Assembly: GCA_009760855.2 (NCBI GenBank)
Contig: WPIO01000053.1
Span: 374,001 to 438,000, forward strand
Source: Cristatella mucedo
Lineage: Eukaryota; Bryozoa; Phylactolaemata; Cristatellidae
DNA: 64,000 nt
Reading direction: 5' to 3'
Shown: positions 45,961 through 57,630 of the stretch, in pieces
How positions within the stretch are numbered: the stretch's first letter is position 1
Layout: each line of letters starts with the position of its first letter
Made by a program: the position numbers and the translations under genes
Notes under the pieces: model-generated
Database searches by the model: none
What the model was told of the DNA's origin: nothing
Seen by the model: the letters and a program-made list of their open reading frames with translations, nothing else

Positions 45961-47575
45961 ATAAAATTTATATTTACTGTACATAACAATAATAATAATA
46001 ATAACAAGCCTTAACCGATCTTGGCTTACGTATAAAGTGTTCTTCCTTTAGCTACAAGGCTACTAATGTAGTCCTTTTTATTCACGTGGCTAGCATTAGC
46101 GAACTACCATACTTATGCAGTGGAAGAACAAAGTCAACTTCGAAATTGGCACGACTTGTTCGGCATTTGCTAATTCTCTTTCTTATTTTTACCCATCCAT
46201 ACTTAGGTAACACTTTTTATGCATATGAACTGACGAATAAAATCGCGATATTTATTCATCGCAGGTACATTTCCTAAAAGATAATTGTGTTTTCCTAACA
46301 ACCTTGGAGAATAAAATCTAGACGGAGATACTTTCATAGTCAATGCAAGAGAATCAATCGCCAAAGGTTACCGACTTGCAAGGGACCGTGATTAGACAGG
46401 CATGCATGAGCAAACAAATATAGTGCTAAGGTTAGCGTGTTAAAGTAAACAAGAACGCAGTCATAGCTACTTGTTTGTACAACCTCTGGCTACTAACTTA
46501 CCCCGAACCATGCACCGCAATTCCACATTGCCAATATCTGTACTTGATTGCGTCTCTGCCTACCAGAATCTTGACGCTACCTTCTTTCGCATTCTGCTAG
46601 TGCAAGCTATGACTAAGAATGGATACTCAAGAGGGTGGTGGTAAGAGAAGTTTATTTTAGAACCAAAGTTCTCTCTCGATTCATTAATTAAGCACAAATA
46701 TTTAATGGACTCAAGCGTAATCCTACAGTTAAGCCTTGACTGAAATGCCCTTAGCTTTAAAAAAAAAACTTTAGCAGTTTAGATAGTAAATAAATAAGAA
46801 ATAGCTAGGTATTGACAATAAGAGATCAATGGGTAACCAATACATACCTTTACTGCTATTAGGAAAACTCCTGCACAGTTATCAATATGGAGCATGTAGA
46901 CACAGGCTACGACGACGGTAAAAAAGTGGCAGACAGCCACCGGATACAAAGATATAGGCACAGTGTCGTACATCAAACGACATACGGATGATGCTATAGT
47001 GAGGATGACTTATAAGGCATACCTCGACACGTCATTCACATATTCATCGTTGGGTGAACGCCATCGAAGCTAGCGAAACACAACAATAAGAGGAGGCTCC
47101 ACATAAGCAGTTGCAACCGTCAGGTCTTATGGCTAGTGGAGCTGCCTTGAGCAAAACGTAACGGCCTAGTACGTCAAAATCTAAAGTTAGCGTTCTAGCT
47201 TAGACTAGCATTTCCTACCAAGTAGTTTCTGTCAGACAAAAACTGATACTAGGGCCCACAACACTCAGGACTGTAGGGCATTTAATTACTCTCTGATCTC
47301 ACGCATCCGACTCACATTCGCATGTTCTTTCTTTCAACATTAAATTATAAACACAGATACTTATTGCGGCTATGTATCTACAGATCACTCAGCAGCTTTA
47401 GAGGATGAAAATTGGGAGCTAAGTGTTCCCAGACTGAGAGCGTTTTAGGCCCCTTACAGGCTTGGTGCAACGGAAGAAATTCCTCATAGTTAAGCAAATC
47501 CAACATCTACATATAGCATTAACAACTGATACATTAGTTGACTTTTTATATATTAAATATTTTAATAAATCACTG
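45961..47575. other. anonymous AT-rich spacer
   Basis: No gene, repeat family or RNA gene was recognised over 1.6 kb. Short frames show no motif. Confidence 0.55.
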
Positions 47576-47579
47576 TATC

Positions 47580-48610
47580 TTTGCCGGAGGAGCCCTGTCC
47601 TGTCGGGGCCGCGAGGGTACCCGCACCTTCCTGTTCAGAAACAGGGACCACACGGCTTCCGAGCCGGAAATGGCGTCCGAGACGCACAGCCGCCGCAATG
47701 CCGTCCGTTCCTCGCGTGCAATGCCAAGGTCTCCCAGGCAGGCTTCATTACCCGGCCACAAGCCCCCAGGGCGCCGACCACGAAGGGCCTCACCACTGCC
47801 GACCGGTAGCCAGCGGTCAGGAAAGATCGGGCTATGTCCTCCTACTTATCGACCTTTTTCCGGGCCGCCACCACCAGGGCATCCTTGCTGCCGTCAAACG
47901 CACTGTTACATCGACTATGACCGCCTCGGTGCCGTTGTCGATGACCAGATCCGGCTTGAGAGCCGGACCCTCGGCGAGAGGGAAGGCGCGACCTTGCGAG
48001 TGGCAGGAGCGTGCAGGTTCCGGGAGAGCCCCGATTAGGTGACCAAGGACCAGGTTGTGGCGAGCCGTTATTGCTTGCAGCATCGGTCGGCAGTGGCTTA
48101 GGACGTGGCAGACGGTCTCAGCCTCAGTGCGGCAAACGCGACAGTTAGTGGCTGTTCCGGGGTTTATCCGGCCAAGAGCGACACCCACCGGCAAAACGTC
48201 CAGACGAGCATGGTGAACGAAACGCCAGGCGTAGAGCGACAGGCTGAGACCAGTTCTCTGAAAGTGGCTGTGGGTCGCGAACCTGTCCGTGGCAAGGCAA
48301 CGGCTGACCCTTCCCTGAGCGGGCTGGGCCTCCCGAGCCCGGCCTACAGCTAACCTGGCGAATTCTCGCAGTTTTGATATGGCAACTCGTGGCAAGAACG
48401 AGTGCTCCATGTCGTCGGGGTCAGTTGAGACCATCCGGACGTCCGAGCCGGCCAGCGAGATGCGACAGGAGAGACGCTTAAGGCATCGTCGCGCATTCGC
48501 CCACTGCGAGGCTGGGCCGACCCTATTTCCACGGCCGAATGTGGCTGAGCTAAGGCATCGTGAGCGCTCCTCGTCAGACGTAGGCGATCCGCCCACGCTT
48601 TTAATGGCCC
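47580..48610 (-). mobile_element. R2-like LINE, C-terminal zinc knuckle and endonuclease
   Basis: The minus-strand frame (48905-47832) holds, from about 48590 down: GRVSRCLATDRFATHSHFQ, WRFVHHARLDVLPVGVALGR, CRVCRTEAETVCHVLSHC (C-x2-C-x(8)-H-x(4-5)-C knuckle) and KPDLVIDNGTEAVIVDVTV, the PD...D/E-x motif of the restriction-like endonuclease of R2/CRE-group LINEs. A frameshift near 47830 leads into a related frame down to 47580 (FVVGALGACGRVMKPAWETL). The RT domain is absent and the part of the frame beyond 48610 is chance overlap with the LTR. Such elements usually target specific sites, often rDNA (family knowledge); no rDNA is seen here. A fragment. Confidence 0.78.
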
Positions 48611-48649
48611 GTGTGGTTTTGTTTAATTGATGACACTGCCACTGATTGC

Positions 48650-48857
48650 TGTACGAGTGGGCTGTGACACTCGATGTGGTAAGCAGCCGGGCCGGGCTAT
48701 TAGAGGTTGTTTTGCCAAGGTAGTCGGGGGGACTCCAGTGGGCGAGAGGGGCGAGGAGAGTCGTGCTTCGCCCTGCTCCGTGTGCAGGGAGAATAAACTG
48801 GTGGTGTTGCTCGTCGGTTGGTGTTCTGTGCCGTTTGCGACGATAATTCAGACTACA
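48650..48857 (+). mobile_element. probable 5' LTR of the Ty3-like element
   Basis: Possible limits TGTACGAGTGGG and GACTACA. GTGTGCAGGGAGAATAAACTGG contains an AATAAA and is close to the same region in the solo LTR (GTGTGTTGGGAATAAACTGTC). The left limit is uncertain (48610-48650). No matching 3' LTR was found after 52272. Gag starts 16 bp downstream, leaving little room for a primer-binding site. Confidence 0.6.
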
Positions 48858-48873
48858 AGCTACTTCGGCAGTA

Positions 48874-49541
48874 ATGGAGAACGTAAAGTTCAGCCACATC
48901 GTCACTCAATTCGACGGCAGCGGAGACTTTGCGGGTTGGGTTGACAAGTTTGATCTGGTGGCAGAGATTCAAGGTATTGTCGCTGCCGATCGCCACAAAT
49001 TCCTGCCCTTTTTTCTAACCGGTGGAGCGTTCGCCGTGTACCAAAGCATCGATGGACAGGCGAAGAAAGACTATACCATCGTAAAAGAGGCTCTTCTGGC
49101 TGCATTTTCGGCGGATAAATTTAAAGCTTATGAGGAGTTCACGACGCGGCAGCTCCAAGCTGGGGAGTCAGTTGACGTATACGCATCGATTTTGGCCCGG
49201 CTGGCCGGATTGGTGAGTGCGGCGGTGAAGGATGACTTGGTAAAATGCGCTTTCGTCACCGGGCTTCCAGAGGACATTCAAAATCAGCTGTTCGCTCGAA
49301 AAAAATGGCGATGTCTGAGGTCGTTGAGAAGGCTCAAGCGCTTATGAGTTGCCAGGAGCCGAGCTATGCGGCCGCTGCTGAGGCACTAGGAGCTAGAGGC
49401 TGTCGCCCGACTCCACGGAAGCGCTTTTGTTTTTTCTGTAAAAAGGAATGGCATATAAGTCGCGACTGCCGTTCGTCACAAAGGCAGCGAAGGCTGTGTT
49501 TTGTATTCGGCGACGACTCGCACCTAGCAGCGATGTTATAG
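48874..49541 (+). CDS. Ty3-like element gag (capsid and zinc knuckle), frameshifted
   Basis: Frame 48874-49347 starts MENVKFSHIVTQFDGSGDFA and has a gag-like capsid body (VDKFDLVAEIQGI, SADKFKAYEEFTTRQL, GESVDVYASILARLAGL, CAFVTGLPEDIQNQLFARKK). At an A7 run (49298-49304) the reading must step back one base into the frame ending at 49541, which carries CFFCKKEWHISRDC, a canonical CCHC knuckle. The A run lies as A-AAA-AAA in the gag frame. Gag forms the virus-like particle of the retrotransposon (family knowledge). Confidence 0.8.
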
Positions 49542-50094
49542 CGCCGGCGCATTTCCCTGCTTGTCAACTCGAGTGCCAACAATAAATGTTCTCAACGGTG
49601 GTCGTATTGTGAAAGCGCTCCTTGATAATGGCTGCTCTCGCTCGATCGTGACTAAATCTTTGGTACTGCTTGCCACCTCGGCGATGTCTTATCCGGTTAA
49701 CGAGCCAGTAATTACGTTCAATGGAGCAGTCGCTCGTTGCCGGTCGGCGTGCCGAATGACATGCTTTGTGCAGGGCATCGCAATAGAGCTGGACTGCCTC
49801 GTATCCGAGATCGTACCGGGGTATGATATGCTCCTTGGCATGGATGCTGTGCGACAGCTGGGAGGCGTGGTGATAGGCCCTGAAGGCGGTGTAGTAACCT
49901 TCAATGGGCGGTGCAATGCAATCGGGGCACTGTCGAGCGACGTCAGTGTTTCCGACAGAGACTTTTCGGCGGTGTACCGTGGCGGAAAAAGGGTCGTAAA
50001 ATGGCATTGGGCCGACGGCGTGACTTCTCCCACCTTGGTAAACCGCGTCGAGGCTTTACCGTGTGCCCGCCGACTTGCAGGCCGACTACGATAA
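49528..50094 (+). CDS. Ty3-like element protease region
   Basis: VPTINVLNGGRIVKALLDNG then CSRSIV is the active-site region of a retropepsin; the usual DTG/DSG reads DNG. IVPGYDMLLGMDAVRQLGGV is the second hairpin/helix (LLG-MD) typical of Ty3-type proteases. The opening lies in a frame different from the zinc-knuckle frame before it. After about 50040 the homologous text continues in another frame (VPADLQADYDKETQEWIQLG), so at least two indels separate it from the polymerase. Confidence 0.75.
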   Translation, partial: QRCYSAGAFPCLSTRVPTINVLNGGRIVKALLDNGCSRSIVTKSLVLLATSAMSYPVNEPVITFNGAVARCRSACRMTCFVQGIAIELDCLVSEIVPGYDMLLGMDAVRQLGGVVIGPEGGVVTFNGRCNAIGALSSDVSVSDRDFSAVYRGGKRVVKWHWADGVTSPTLVNRVEALPCARRLAGRLR

Positions 50095-52272
50095 GGAGAC
50101 CCAAGAGTGGATCCAACTCGGCTGGCTGAAGCCCTACGAAGGGGAGTGTGAAGGCCTCGTGCAGCTAATGGCAGTGTTCCAGAGTAATAAAAAGTGCGGC
50201 CCGTTTTAGACTACCGCGAGCTGAACCAATACGTTTCCAGCCACACTGCCAACGGTGACGTTTGCAGCAAGAAACTTCGGGCATGGCGCCGCATGGGAAG
50301 TAACGTCAGCATTATCGACCTTCGCAAAGCGTATTTACAGCTTCGTGTCGACCCTTCCCTGTGGAGATACCAGGTTGTCGCCTACCAGGGGAGGCGGTAC
50401 TGCCTTATGCGGCTAGGCTTCGGATTAAATGTAGCGCCTAAGATAATGACCGCCGTATTAAATAAGGTGCTTTCTATGGACCCACGGGTTCGCGAAGGCA
50501 CTGACTCATACGTGGATGATATAATCGTCAACAATGACATTGTCACGAATGAGCGTGTTATCTCTCTCCTACAACAGTTCGGGCTCGAAGCTAAGCCCCG
50601 GGAAAAGTTGGTCGGAGGTCGCGTACTAGGGCTTCGCGTCACTGACCATGAAGGAAAGCTTAAGTGGGGCAGAGATAACGATGTTGAACCGCTACCTCAG
50701 CTTGCGACTCGCAGGCAGCTTTTCTCGTGGTGTGGACAATTAATGGGCCATTTTCCCGTTGCCGGATGGCTTCGACCAGCCTGCAGCTACGTAAAGAGAG
50801 CCACAAAAGACCTGTCGTGGGATGCCGAGGTTATGGAGGACGTCCTTCGGATGGCACAGGAGATCAGCCGATGTGTGATAAAAGAGGATCCAGTTTCCGG
50901 AGTGTGGAGTGTGCCGTCGTCACCCAGCGGACAGGTATGGTGTGACGCAAGCAGCTTAGCGATAGGCGCCTGCTTGCGAATTGGAGGGCAGACTGTCGAG
51001 GATGCCTCTTGGCTCAGAAAGCCAGATGACGTAGCTCATATAAATCTGGCCGAACTAGAGGCTGTCGTAAAGGACCAAAACTTAGCACTGGCCTGGGGCC
51101 TGCAAGAGATCGAATTGTTAACTGACTCGGCCACTGTGCATTCGTGGCTTCGATCGCTTGTCGAAGGCGATAAGCCAATCCGTACGCGAGGTCTAGGCGA
51201 GGCATTGGCTCGACGGTGGACAGCAATAATACGCGACGTAATTAAGGATTACGACCTTCGGGTGAGAATACAGCTGGTGCGTTCGGCCGACAACAAAGCA
51301 GACCACTTAACGCAGCCGTTGCTTAAGCCAATCTCGATTCTCGAAGCTGCTACTCCGGCACAAGAAGTAGACCAGCGAGCGTTCCACGATTTGCATCACC
51401 TAGGGGTTGACTGTACGTTGTACCTGGCCAGGCTCTGCTTCCCCGGCATCTCCGTAACGCGGGAGATAGCGGAACGCGTTGTTAAATCGTGCATGCGTTG
51501 CCGGTCTGTGGATCCAGCGCCAGTGTCATGGAGCCATGGACATTTGGACGTAGATTCCAACTGGCGCCGCCTGGCTATTGATGTTACTTTCTTCAACGGG
51601 TTCAAGTATCTGACACTTGACGATAGCGGCCCCAGCAGGTTTGCCATCTGGCGGCGTATACCCGACGAGAGCGAGACCTCGGTGGTCCGACACTTGGACG
51701 AAATATTCAGAGAAAGGGGCCCGCCGTGGCAGCTCTTAATGGACAATTCCGCCACTTTCCGATCGAACGCTGTTCGCCAACTTTGTGATTGTTGGGGGGT
51801 ACACGCGATGTATCGCCGTGCCTACCGGTCCTCTGGAAACGGTAGAGTAGAGGGAAACCACCGAACAATAAAAGGAATGGCAGCCCGGAGTTGGCGGGAC
51901 ATAATGATGATGGTGTATTGGTACAATCTCTCTGCCACCGCCGGATTGGATGCCGGCTCAGCGCCTTACCGTCAGCTTTTCTCGTACGAATGGAAACCTC
52001 CGATGGCTCGCGAGCCTCGAACAGAGAGCTCTGACGGAAATGACTTGATTCAGGGTCAGCGGGTTTTCGTAAAAACCCCTGGAGCCCGTTGCACCACTCA
52101 ATGGCCTCAGGGGACAGTTACTGCCCCAGCGGAAGGAGTTAGCATTGAAATTGATGGAATCCGACGCCACCTAGCGGACATCAGACCAGTACCGAACGCC
52201 AACGAACTCCTTGACGAACACTCCAATGCTGGCCCTGGTAGTATGTCCAGGTACCCCAGCGATTGCAAGTGA
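50057..52272 (+). CDS. Ty3/gypsy-type polymerase: RT, RNase H, integrase
   Basis: The main frame (50194-52272, 692 residues) reads RPVLDYRELNQYV, IIDLRKAYLQL, LGFGLNVAPKIMT, DSYVDDIIVNND (RT catalytic YVDD), WCDASSLAIGACL, INLAELEAVV and LTDSATVHSWL (RNase H D-E-D), then an HHCC integrase head (HDLHHLGVDCTLYLARLCFP, SCMRCRSVD) and the catalytic core IDVTFFNGFKYLTLDD, MDNSATFRSNAV, GNGRVEGNHRTIKG (D,D,E). The RT-RNaseH-integrase order marks the Ty3 group; exact clade unresolved. It begins in a short other-frame piece (50057-50190), so the gene is not intact. The 3' LTR is missing. Confidence 0.9.
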
Positions 52273-55200
52273 TCCAATTGCTGTTGCTATCTAACCATTC
52301 AAATTATTTTAGCACCTGACGGCAACTATACAAAAGCTAAATACCAGGACGCTTCCTATTAACGGCACGTCGGAATGATTTCGCCTGAGGCCTGCCGGAC
52401 ACGTGCAAGCCGAAGCCCGTTACCAGTATAAACAGGGTTTATCAGCCCTGGACGGAGGATACAGGTGCCGCCAGGTTTTCAGAGGCCAACTATCTGCCTG
52501 CTCCGTTAAGCAAGCATCGGTGTCAACATTAGCTTCGGTCCCTATTGGTTGCACATGCTGGATCATTCACTCAGCCTGGTCTGCATTTGAGTGGAATCGG
52601 TAGGCGATTGGGTTATTCTAAAGGGCTTACCTTAATATGTACTGGAGAATGCGATAACGTGGGATAGAATGCATTGAAACATCGGCGTAAGATACAAAAG
52701 CCAGATTATGACTAATGATCGTCATTCACGGTTAGTGAATTGTAATGGCTATGAACCAACTATTCAATGGTTGTTTGCTGAGGCCGCATACAAACGCCAC
52801 CATGAGATTGGCTGCAGCTGAGATTCTGGACTCGGTGTTAGCCTTATAGCTGACTTCAGCTCCAGGCAGGGAAGTGATCGTTAGCGTAGGCTATGGCCAC
52901 TTTCGAACGCATATAGCCATGCGTTGCTGTCAAATAACTTGTTGACTCGTTTCGACTATGGATACGGAGTTGTTAGGTAAAAGTGCGAGCGGTCTTAGCG
53001 GTATAGTTGTTACTGATTCGCCAGTCGCTAAGCCTTTAATATCTTTCAATACTCCGTATGATTTACCATAAAGTCCATTAGCATCTTTCTTGTCCGATGA
53101 CATTGGCATCTTAATCACTTCGCCAACGGCATTCTGAGGACTTCAATTAGAAAACGTGATTCAAGAGCACAAGGAGAGCCAAATCCAGCCAGAAGCTTAT
53201 TACATAATTACATTTATTCTCTATTTCCCACTTTACCATTCCTGCATAAAACAAATAAAATATCCAATCAAAGCAACATGAGATTGAGTACACTACTATT
53301 TGTGATAAAGTAGCTAATCAAAGTGCCGTTAATTCTCACCTATAACATACTTTGGTAATACACCATTACGATGACTGTGCTCATTAAATTAATGCGTATG
53401 CCAAATAGATCGGCCAACCGTTGAACATTCTAATCAATAAGAAATCCATCTAGCGAAGCGAGCTCGACGAACCTGAATGCTTGATGTAAGCTGACTGCAT
53501 AGTTGCGTAGAGTGGTACACGTGTAGATCGTGGGCATTGTGTCGAGCGGTACTCCGGGGGTACACGTGGGCTCCGGCCTCTACTCTTCGAGCCTCGCTCT
53601 CTAGTCAGGGTCTAGGCTCTGGTTCGGGCTCCTCGTGTTATTTGGATTTTTCCCCACGATAAACGTAGGTAGCCTAAGTGCGGAGACTTATTTCCCACGA
53701 AAGAGTGCCTGCGCTGTCGAGAACCTGTGAGTAATAATAAAAATAATAATGGGTTGGAAATCCCTGGTAGGTCTGTCTCTCTCCATCTCTGTCCCACCCT
53801 CTCACTGGATCTGCTTGAACTGTGATGAATGGCCTGGTAGGAGCACTGATTGTAAGGGTTTATTAGGACCTTAGTCATAGGTCAGCAGAGCCGAGCGAGG
53901 CCTTCGCAGGAAAGCCTGGGGGCGTGGTAATTGTGAATATTGTTTTCCTAAAGGTCATCCAAAGCCGGATTATTGGAGATCTCCAGTGGTCCTGATCACA
54001 TATAGCGTGGCAAAAGGATTTCCAACCCTTTTTGGCACCAATGAAGAGACATATATGGAAATGGAATTTAATGCGAGATATTTTTTAATTGTAGATACTA
54101 TTTTAATATATTTCTACTCGCGCGAGCCCTGTTGACCAGAAATCAGTCAAATGGTGAGGTGTAGCGCTGCTTTAGCGATAACAAAAACTGCTCGGTGGGC
54201 AAAAACTCTTTTGTCCTGGAGCAGTGAGCCAGAGAGGAGCACCATTGTGGTGTGAGAGAGCGAGAGCAGAAGAGCTCAATAACGCGAGCCAGGAAGCTCT
54301 GAGACCAGCGGCTACTGTGTCAGCCTTTAGAACTGATCTGCTACCCGCGGGAGCGGCTGGCCGATGTTGCCTGGCCTGTCAATCTTGGCTGTTGTCTGTC
54401 CAAAAAGAATCGTCTGGAACCTTTCCGGCAATCAAGCTATACGGAGTAGCTTATCCGGTAGTCGAGCGGCGTCATTAATTAAGCCTCAGCGTGTCCCCCT
54501 CCGTTTATCTTCCGGTGTCTCGAATAGCAATCTGCGAGTAACGTGGGAGTGCTGCTTAAATATTCGTCACGGAGTCACGTCACGTGACACTGCAGCGATA
54601 GGGGCGGGAAAGGGGGGAGCCTGCTCACGCAGGCACACGTGTGGCTGGCTGGAGCATTGACCGAGCTGAGAAGCACGCCCACCAGCAGGCCAGGTATCTT
54701 GTCCTGCTTGGCAAGGTGTTGGTGCCCAGGTATCCAAATACTTCTGTATATAATCCTATGTCGACTCTTGTTAGCCCTACTGACCCTAAAGATCTCTATG
54801 AAGCTGACGTATGTTGAGCTATGACGTATGTTGACCGTAGGTACACATGGTTTAGAGACTGCCTGTTCGTTTGCGTTACGACCTAACGAGCCTGCAGGCT
54901 GTTACAGCACGTGCTGAGCTGGTGCTTTCTTTTCTCTCGCATAGTCACTGCCGGCCATTTTATACACCGCTTGCTCTTTCAAGCATCTCCGAAGCGACTA
55001 TTTCATAATTGTAAACTTACTCGACCGCTTTTGCTCTGAGGCCTCGTCACGCGGTCGAATGGAGAAGAGGAAATCCCCAACATCCGCGAAGCCGGAGGTC
55101 CTTTTTATGCCATATGCATTGCACTTCCGCTGTGGAGAACCTCCTTAGCCGAGTTTGAATAAGCTTCCTTTGCAGGGTATTGCGATGTAGAATAACCGAC

Positions 55201-55416
55201 GGTTGAATTCCGCCAGCTGTAGGTACTGCTGTTACAGAGCTAAATTGCTTTACTTTTCTAATGTTATGACCGCTGCACATCGGGGCGACTTCATATGAGG
55301 AGCACCTGTAACCTTACGCCTGACGAATGCAAGCCAAATCAGTGCAAGCACAGGTTTATCAGCCCAAACAGGAGGCGATAGCCCCGCCGGGCTGTCAGCG
55401 GTACCCTGCTGCATAA
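52273..55416. other. anonymous spacer
   Basis: No gene or known repeat family seen over 3.1 kb, apart from a possible foldback element at 53751-54028. A short minus-strand frame (53118-52930) shows no recognised family. Confidence 0.5.
53751..54028. mobile_element. possible MITE with 13-bp inverted ends
   Basis: GGGTTGGAAATCC (53751-53763) and GGATTTCCAACCC (54016-54028) are exact reverse complements 278 bp apart. No clear target duplication, and the pairing does not extend inward. Weak candidate. Confidence 0.4.
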
Positions 55417-55506
55417 GCGGCAGCGGCAGCAGCAGCAGCAGCAGAAGAAGCAGCAGCAGCAGCAGCAGCTGCTGCTGCTGCTTAGCAGCATTAGCAGCAG
55501 CTGCTG
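55417..55506. repeat. (CAG)n/(CTG)n palindromic triplet tract
   Basis: About 14 CAG-type triplets turn into CTG triplets at 55460-55480 and back to CAG, so the tract can pair with itself. Just upstream of duplicated block copy 2. Confidence 0.93.
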
Positions 55507-55979
55507 CAAGAGATGTGCAGCTTTTAGATTTTGTCACATTTTGATTCCGAGTAGCCCAACATTGCAGCTCATCCAGCGACAGCGACCATTAAGATTTTCC
55601 CTGACGACTGTGCAGTTTAATCGAAGCCAAATTCCATGGAGTATTAGGAGCGGAAGTTGAGTTACAAATACCTATATGCCAAATGTACACAACGAAATGC
55701 TCTGTTTATTTCTCACATTTGTAATAATGATACAGTCACTCGACAGGCAAGCATAAAAGTGCTTGCTTTCTTAAAAACACAGTTATTTGCTAGTATAGGG
55801 TTGGTTGGCGGGTGCAAAATAGCCAATTTTGGAGGAGGACATATTATTAGGACTGCAAAGGGCCAACATCTATATTACGATGAAGGCACAGGTTCGGCCA
55901 ATCGGTTAAAAATGAAAATTAAGCTAAAACATGCAATGCAGGCACTCGCATCAGTCATTGCATCAGATTCCAAAGGTGT

Positions 55980-56760
55980 GAAAGACAAATACAGCCGGTA
56001 ATAGTCAGTACAGAAGTGATAGTCGAACCCACGGTCCGAAGCGATTTCTCTCATGTGCGATTTCCACCAAGCTAATGCCTCGTCTGCCATGCCGATCTTT
56101 GTCCTCAATCATTTTAGCCCACGATCCGAAGAAATTTCTCTCGAGGTTCAGTATGAAAGGAGAACAGCAAAGTATCGAGGACAGACCCTTAAGCTGAAGT
56201 CGCTGAATGACTGACACTTGACCACTGCACGACACTATTTGAATACGACCAGACATGTGAGATTTCAACCAAGCTAATGCCTGTCTGCCATACCAATCTT
56301 TGTTCCCAATCGTTTTAGCAAGATATCGCAATCAATAGTGTGGAATGCAGGTGGTAAATCAAGCAAGGCAACTGCAGGAACATTGTCGTCAGAGTTGCTG
56401 CTTAGCTGGTCGGTGTTCATACGTGAGACAGCCGTTTCATTGCAGTGGCGTCACTTATTTCACAAGTGGAATCTTCTGACGACTCATTCTTGCCAATGGG
56501 CTCGGAAAGCAGCCTAACGTCAACCTTTTGGAGAATCTTTGATGCAAAAAGGAATAATAAGAACTATGCGATAGTTTTCCACGACCTCCGAATCGAATCC
56601 AGGCTTTTAGGTATCAGTCAAATGGTAGCTGATTTGAAAGATTTTAGAACGACACCGATGCCTCGAGAGAAGCGCTTAAAAAATCTGAGTCACGTGACTA
56701 CGTTTGTTCGCCAGCGAAGACGAAAGAATGGATGGTAATGGGTCTCCAGGAGACGAGTTT
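55980..56760 (-). mobile_element. LINE-B-related reverse transcriptase fragment (copy 2)
   Basis: Minus-strand text ALAWLKSHMSGRIQIVSCSG, QVSVIQRLQLKGLSSILCC and HFCTDYYRLYLSF (a mutated YADDTQLY motif) matches 36.14-36.9 kb. About 75 bp around the TKIGMADEALAW block is repeated three times (56040-56330), a local duplication absent from copy 1. Not functional. Confidence 0.75.
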
Positions 56761-57079
56761 CTACTGGACTTGTCATGGCAGCCATTACGTCTGTAGAAAC
56801 CTCGAAAAACCTCTCAAAAGTCAGTCAGATATTGTGACTCAGCATTTGCTTTGGTCGGAGGTGGCTTTATTGAGGTGTGGGTACGTGTAATTTTTCAAAA
56901 AGACGGAGGAAAGATTATCGGTCGCCATTGTCGATCGGCCGACTCCTAAAAATTGGGAAGCAAACGTTTAACTGCTATAAATTTCCTTCAATCTAACTGG
57001 CAGCATTTTAGTTTTCGAGCAAGAAAAGAAGCCCTAAGTTTTCTTGTTTAAGTTTGTGTCACTGATTAACTTGGCAGCT

Positions 57080-57630
57080 GTTTATATATGCATCGTACGA
57101 ACCTCAAATTCCTTGGAGACTGTGCCTTTAGTTCGGATGCTCCCAAAGCCTGCAACTCACCGCCTAGCGACATCTTCTGACTTGACCAGATTTACTACTA
57201 AACGTTCGATAGTGCTTCCTTTGCAGCAAATGTAATCCACCCAGAAAGAGGTTGAATTCTCTGCGGGTGCTCTATCAACAATGTTATCACTAGTTAAAAA
57301 GGAACTAAAAATACACCTATTCAGCATAGCATTTAGTGATAGCCCCTGTGATTCGACCTTTATGTGCTTATTGGTCCTGACACTGCATGCTGCTGCTGAC
57401 CATCACATTAATCGCTCGCAGGTTAGCTCTTTACTTAATGATTCTTGCGATGATCTAGCTGATTGCTTCCATAGCTTCTTTGTCGACAAGATAGATAAGA
57501 TCAGGGAGACCATCCGTAGGATGACAGTATCGCTCCTGGAATGATGTCCCTCAATTCGATGCAGCATCTCAATGTCTTCATTCAAGGACGTCACTAATGA
57601 CCTCATTCTGATGCTTACATCCCTAGGATG
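57080..57630 (+). mobile_element. LINE-A pieces in an abnormal order
   Basis: 57080-57180: C-terminal coding text. 57190-57275: displaced 3' tail with a decayed hairpin. 57285-57405: normal continuation and 3' UTR start. 57405-57630: an internal coding piece that lies far upstream in the intact element (RSQVSSLLNDSCDDLADCFH, FVDKIDKIRETI). The first three match copy 1 (37.3-37.7 kb); the last is unique to copy 2. Confidence 0.78.

Noticed and set aside
48611-48905. N-terminal extension of the R2-like frame through the LTR
   Set aside because: This part is the antisense of the LTR and the start of gag; being open there is chance.
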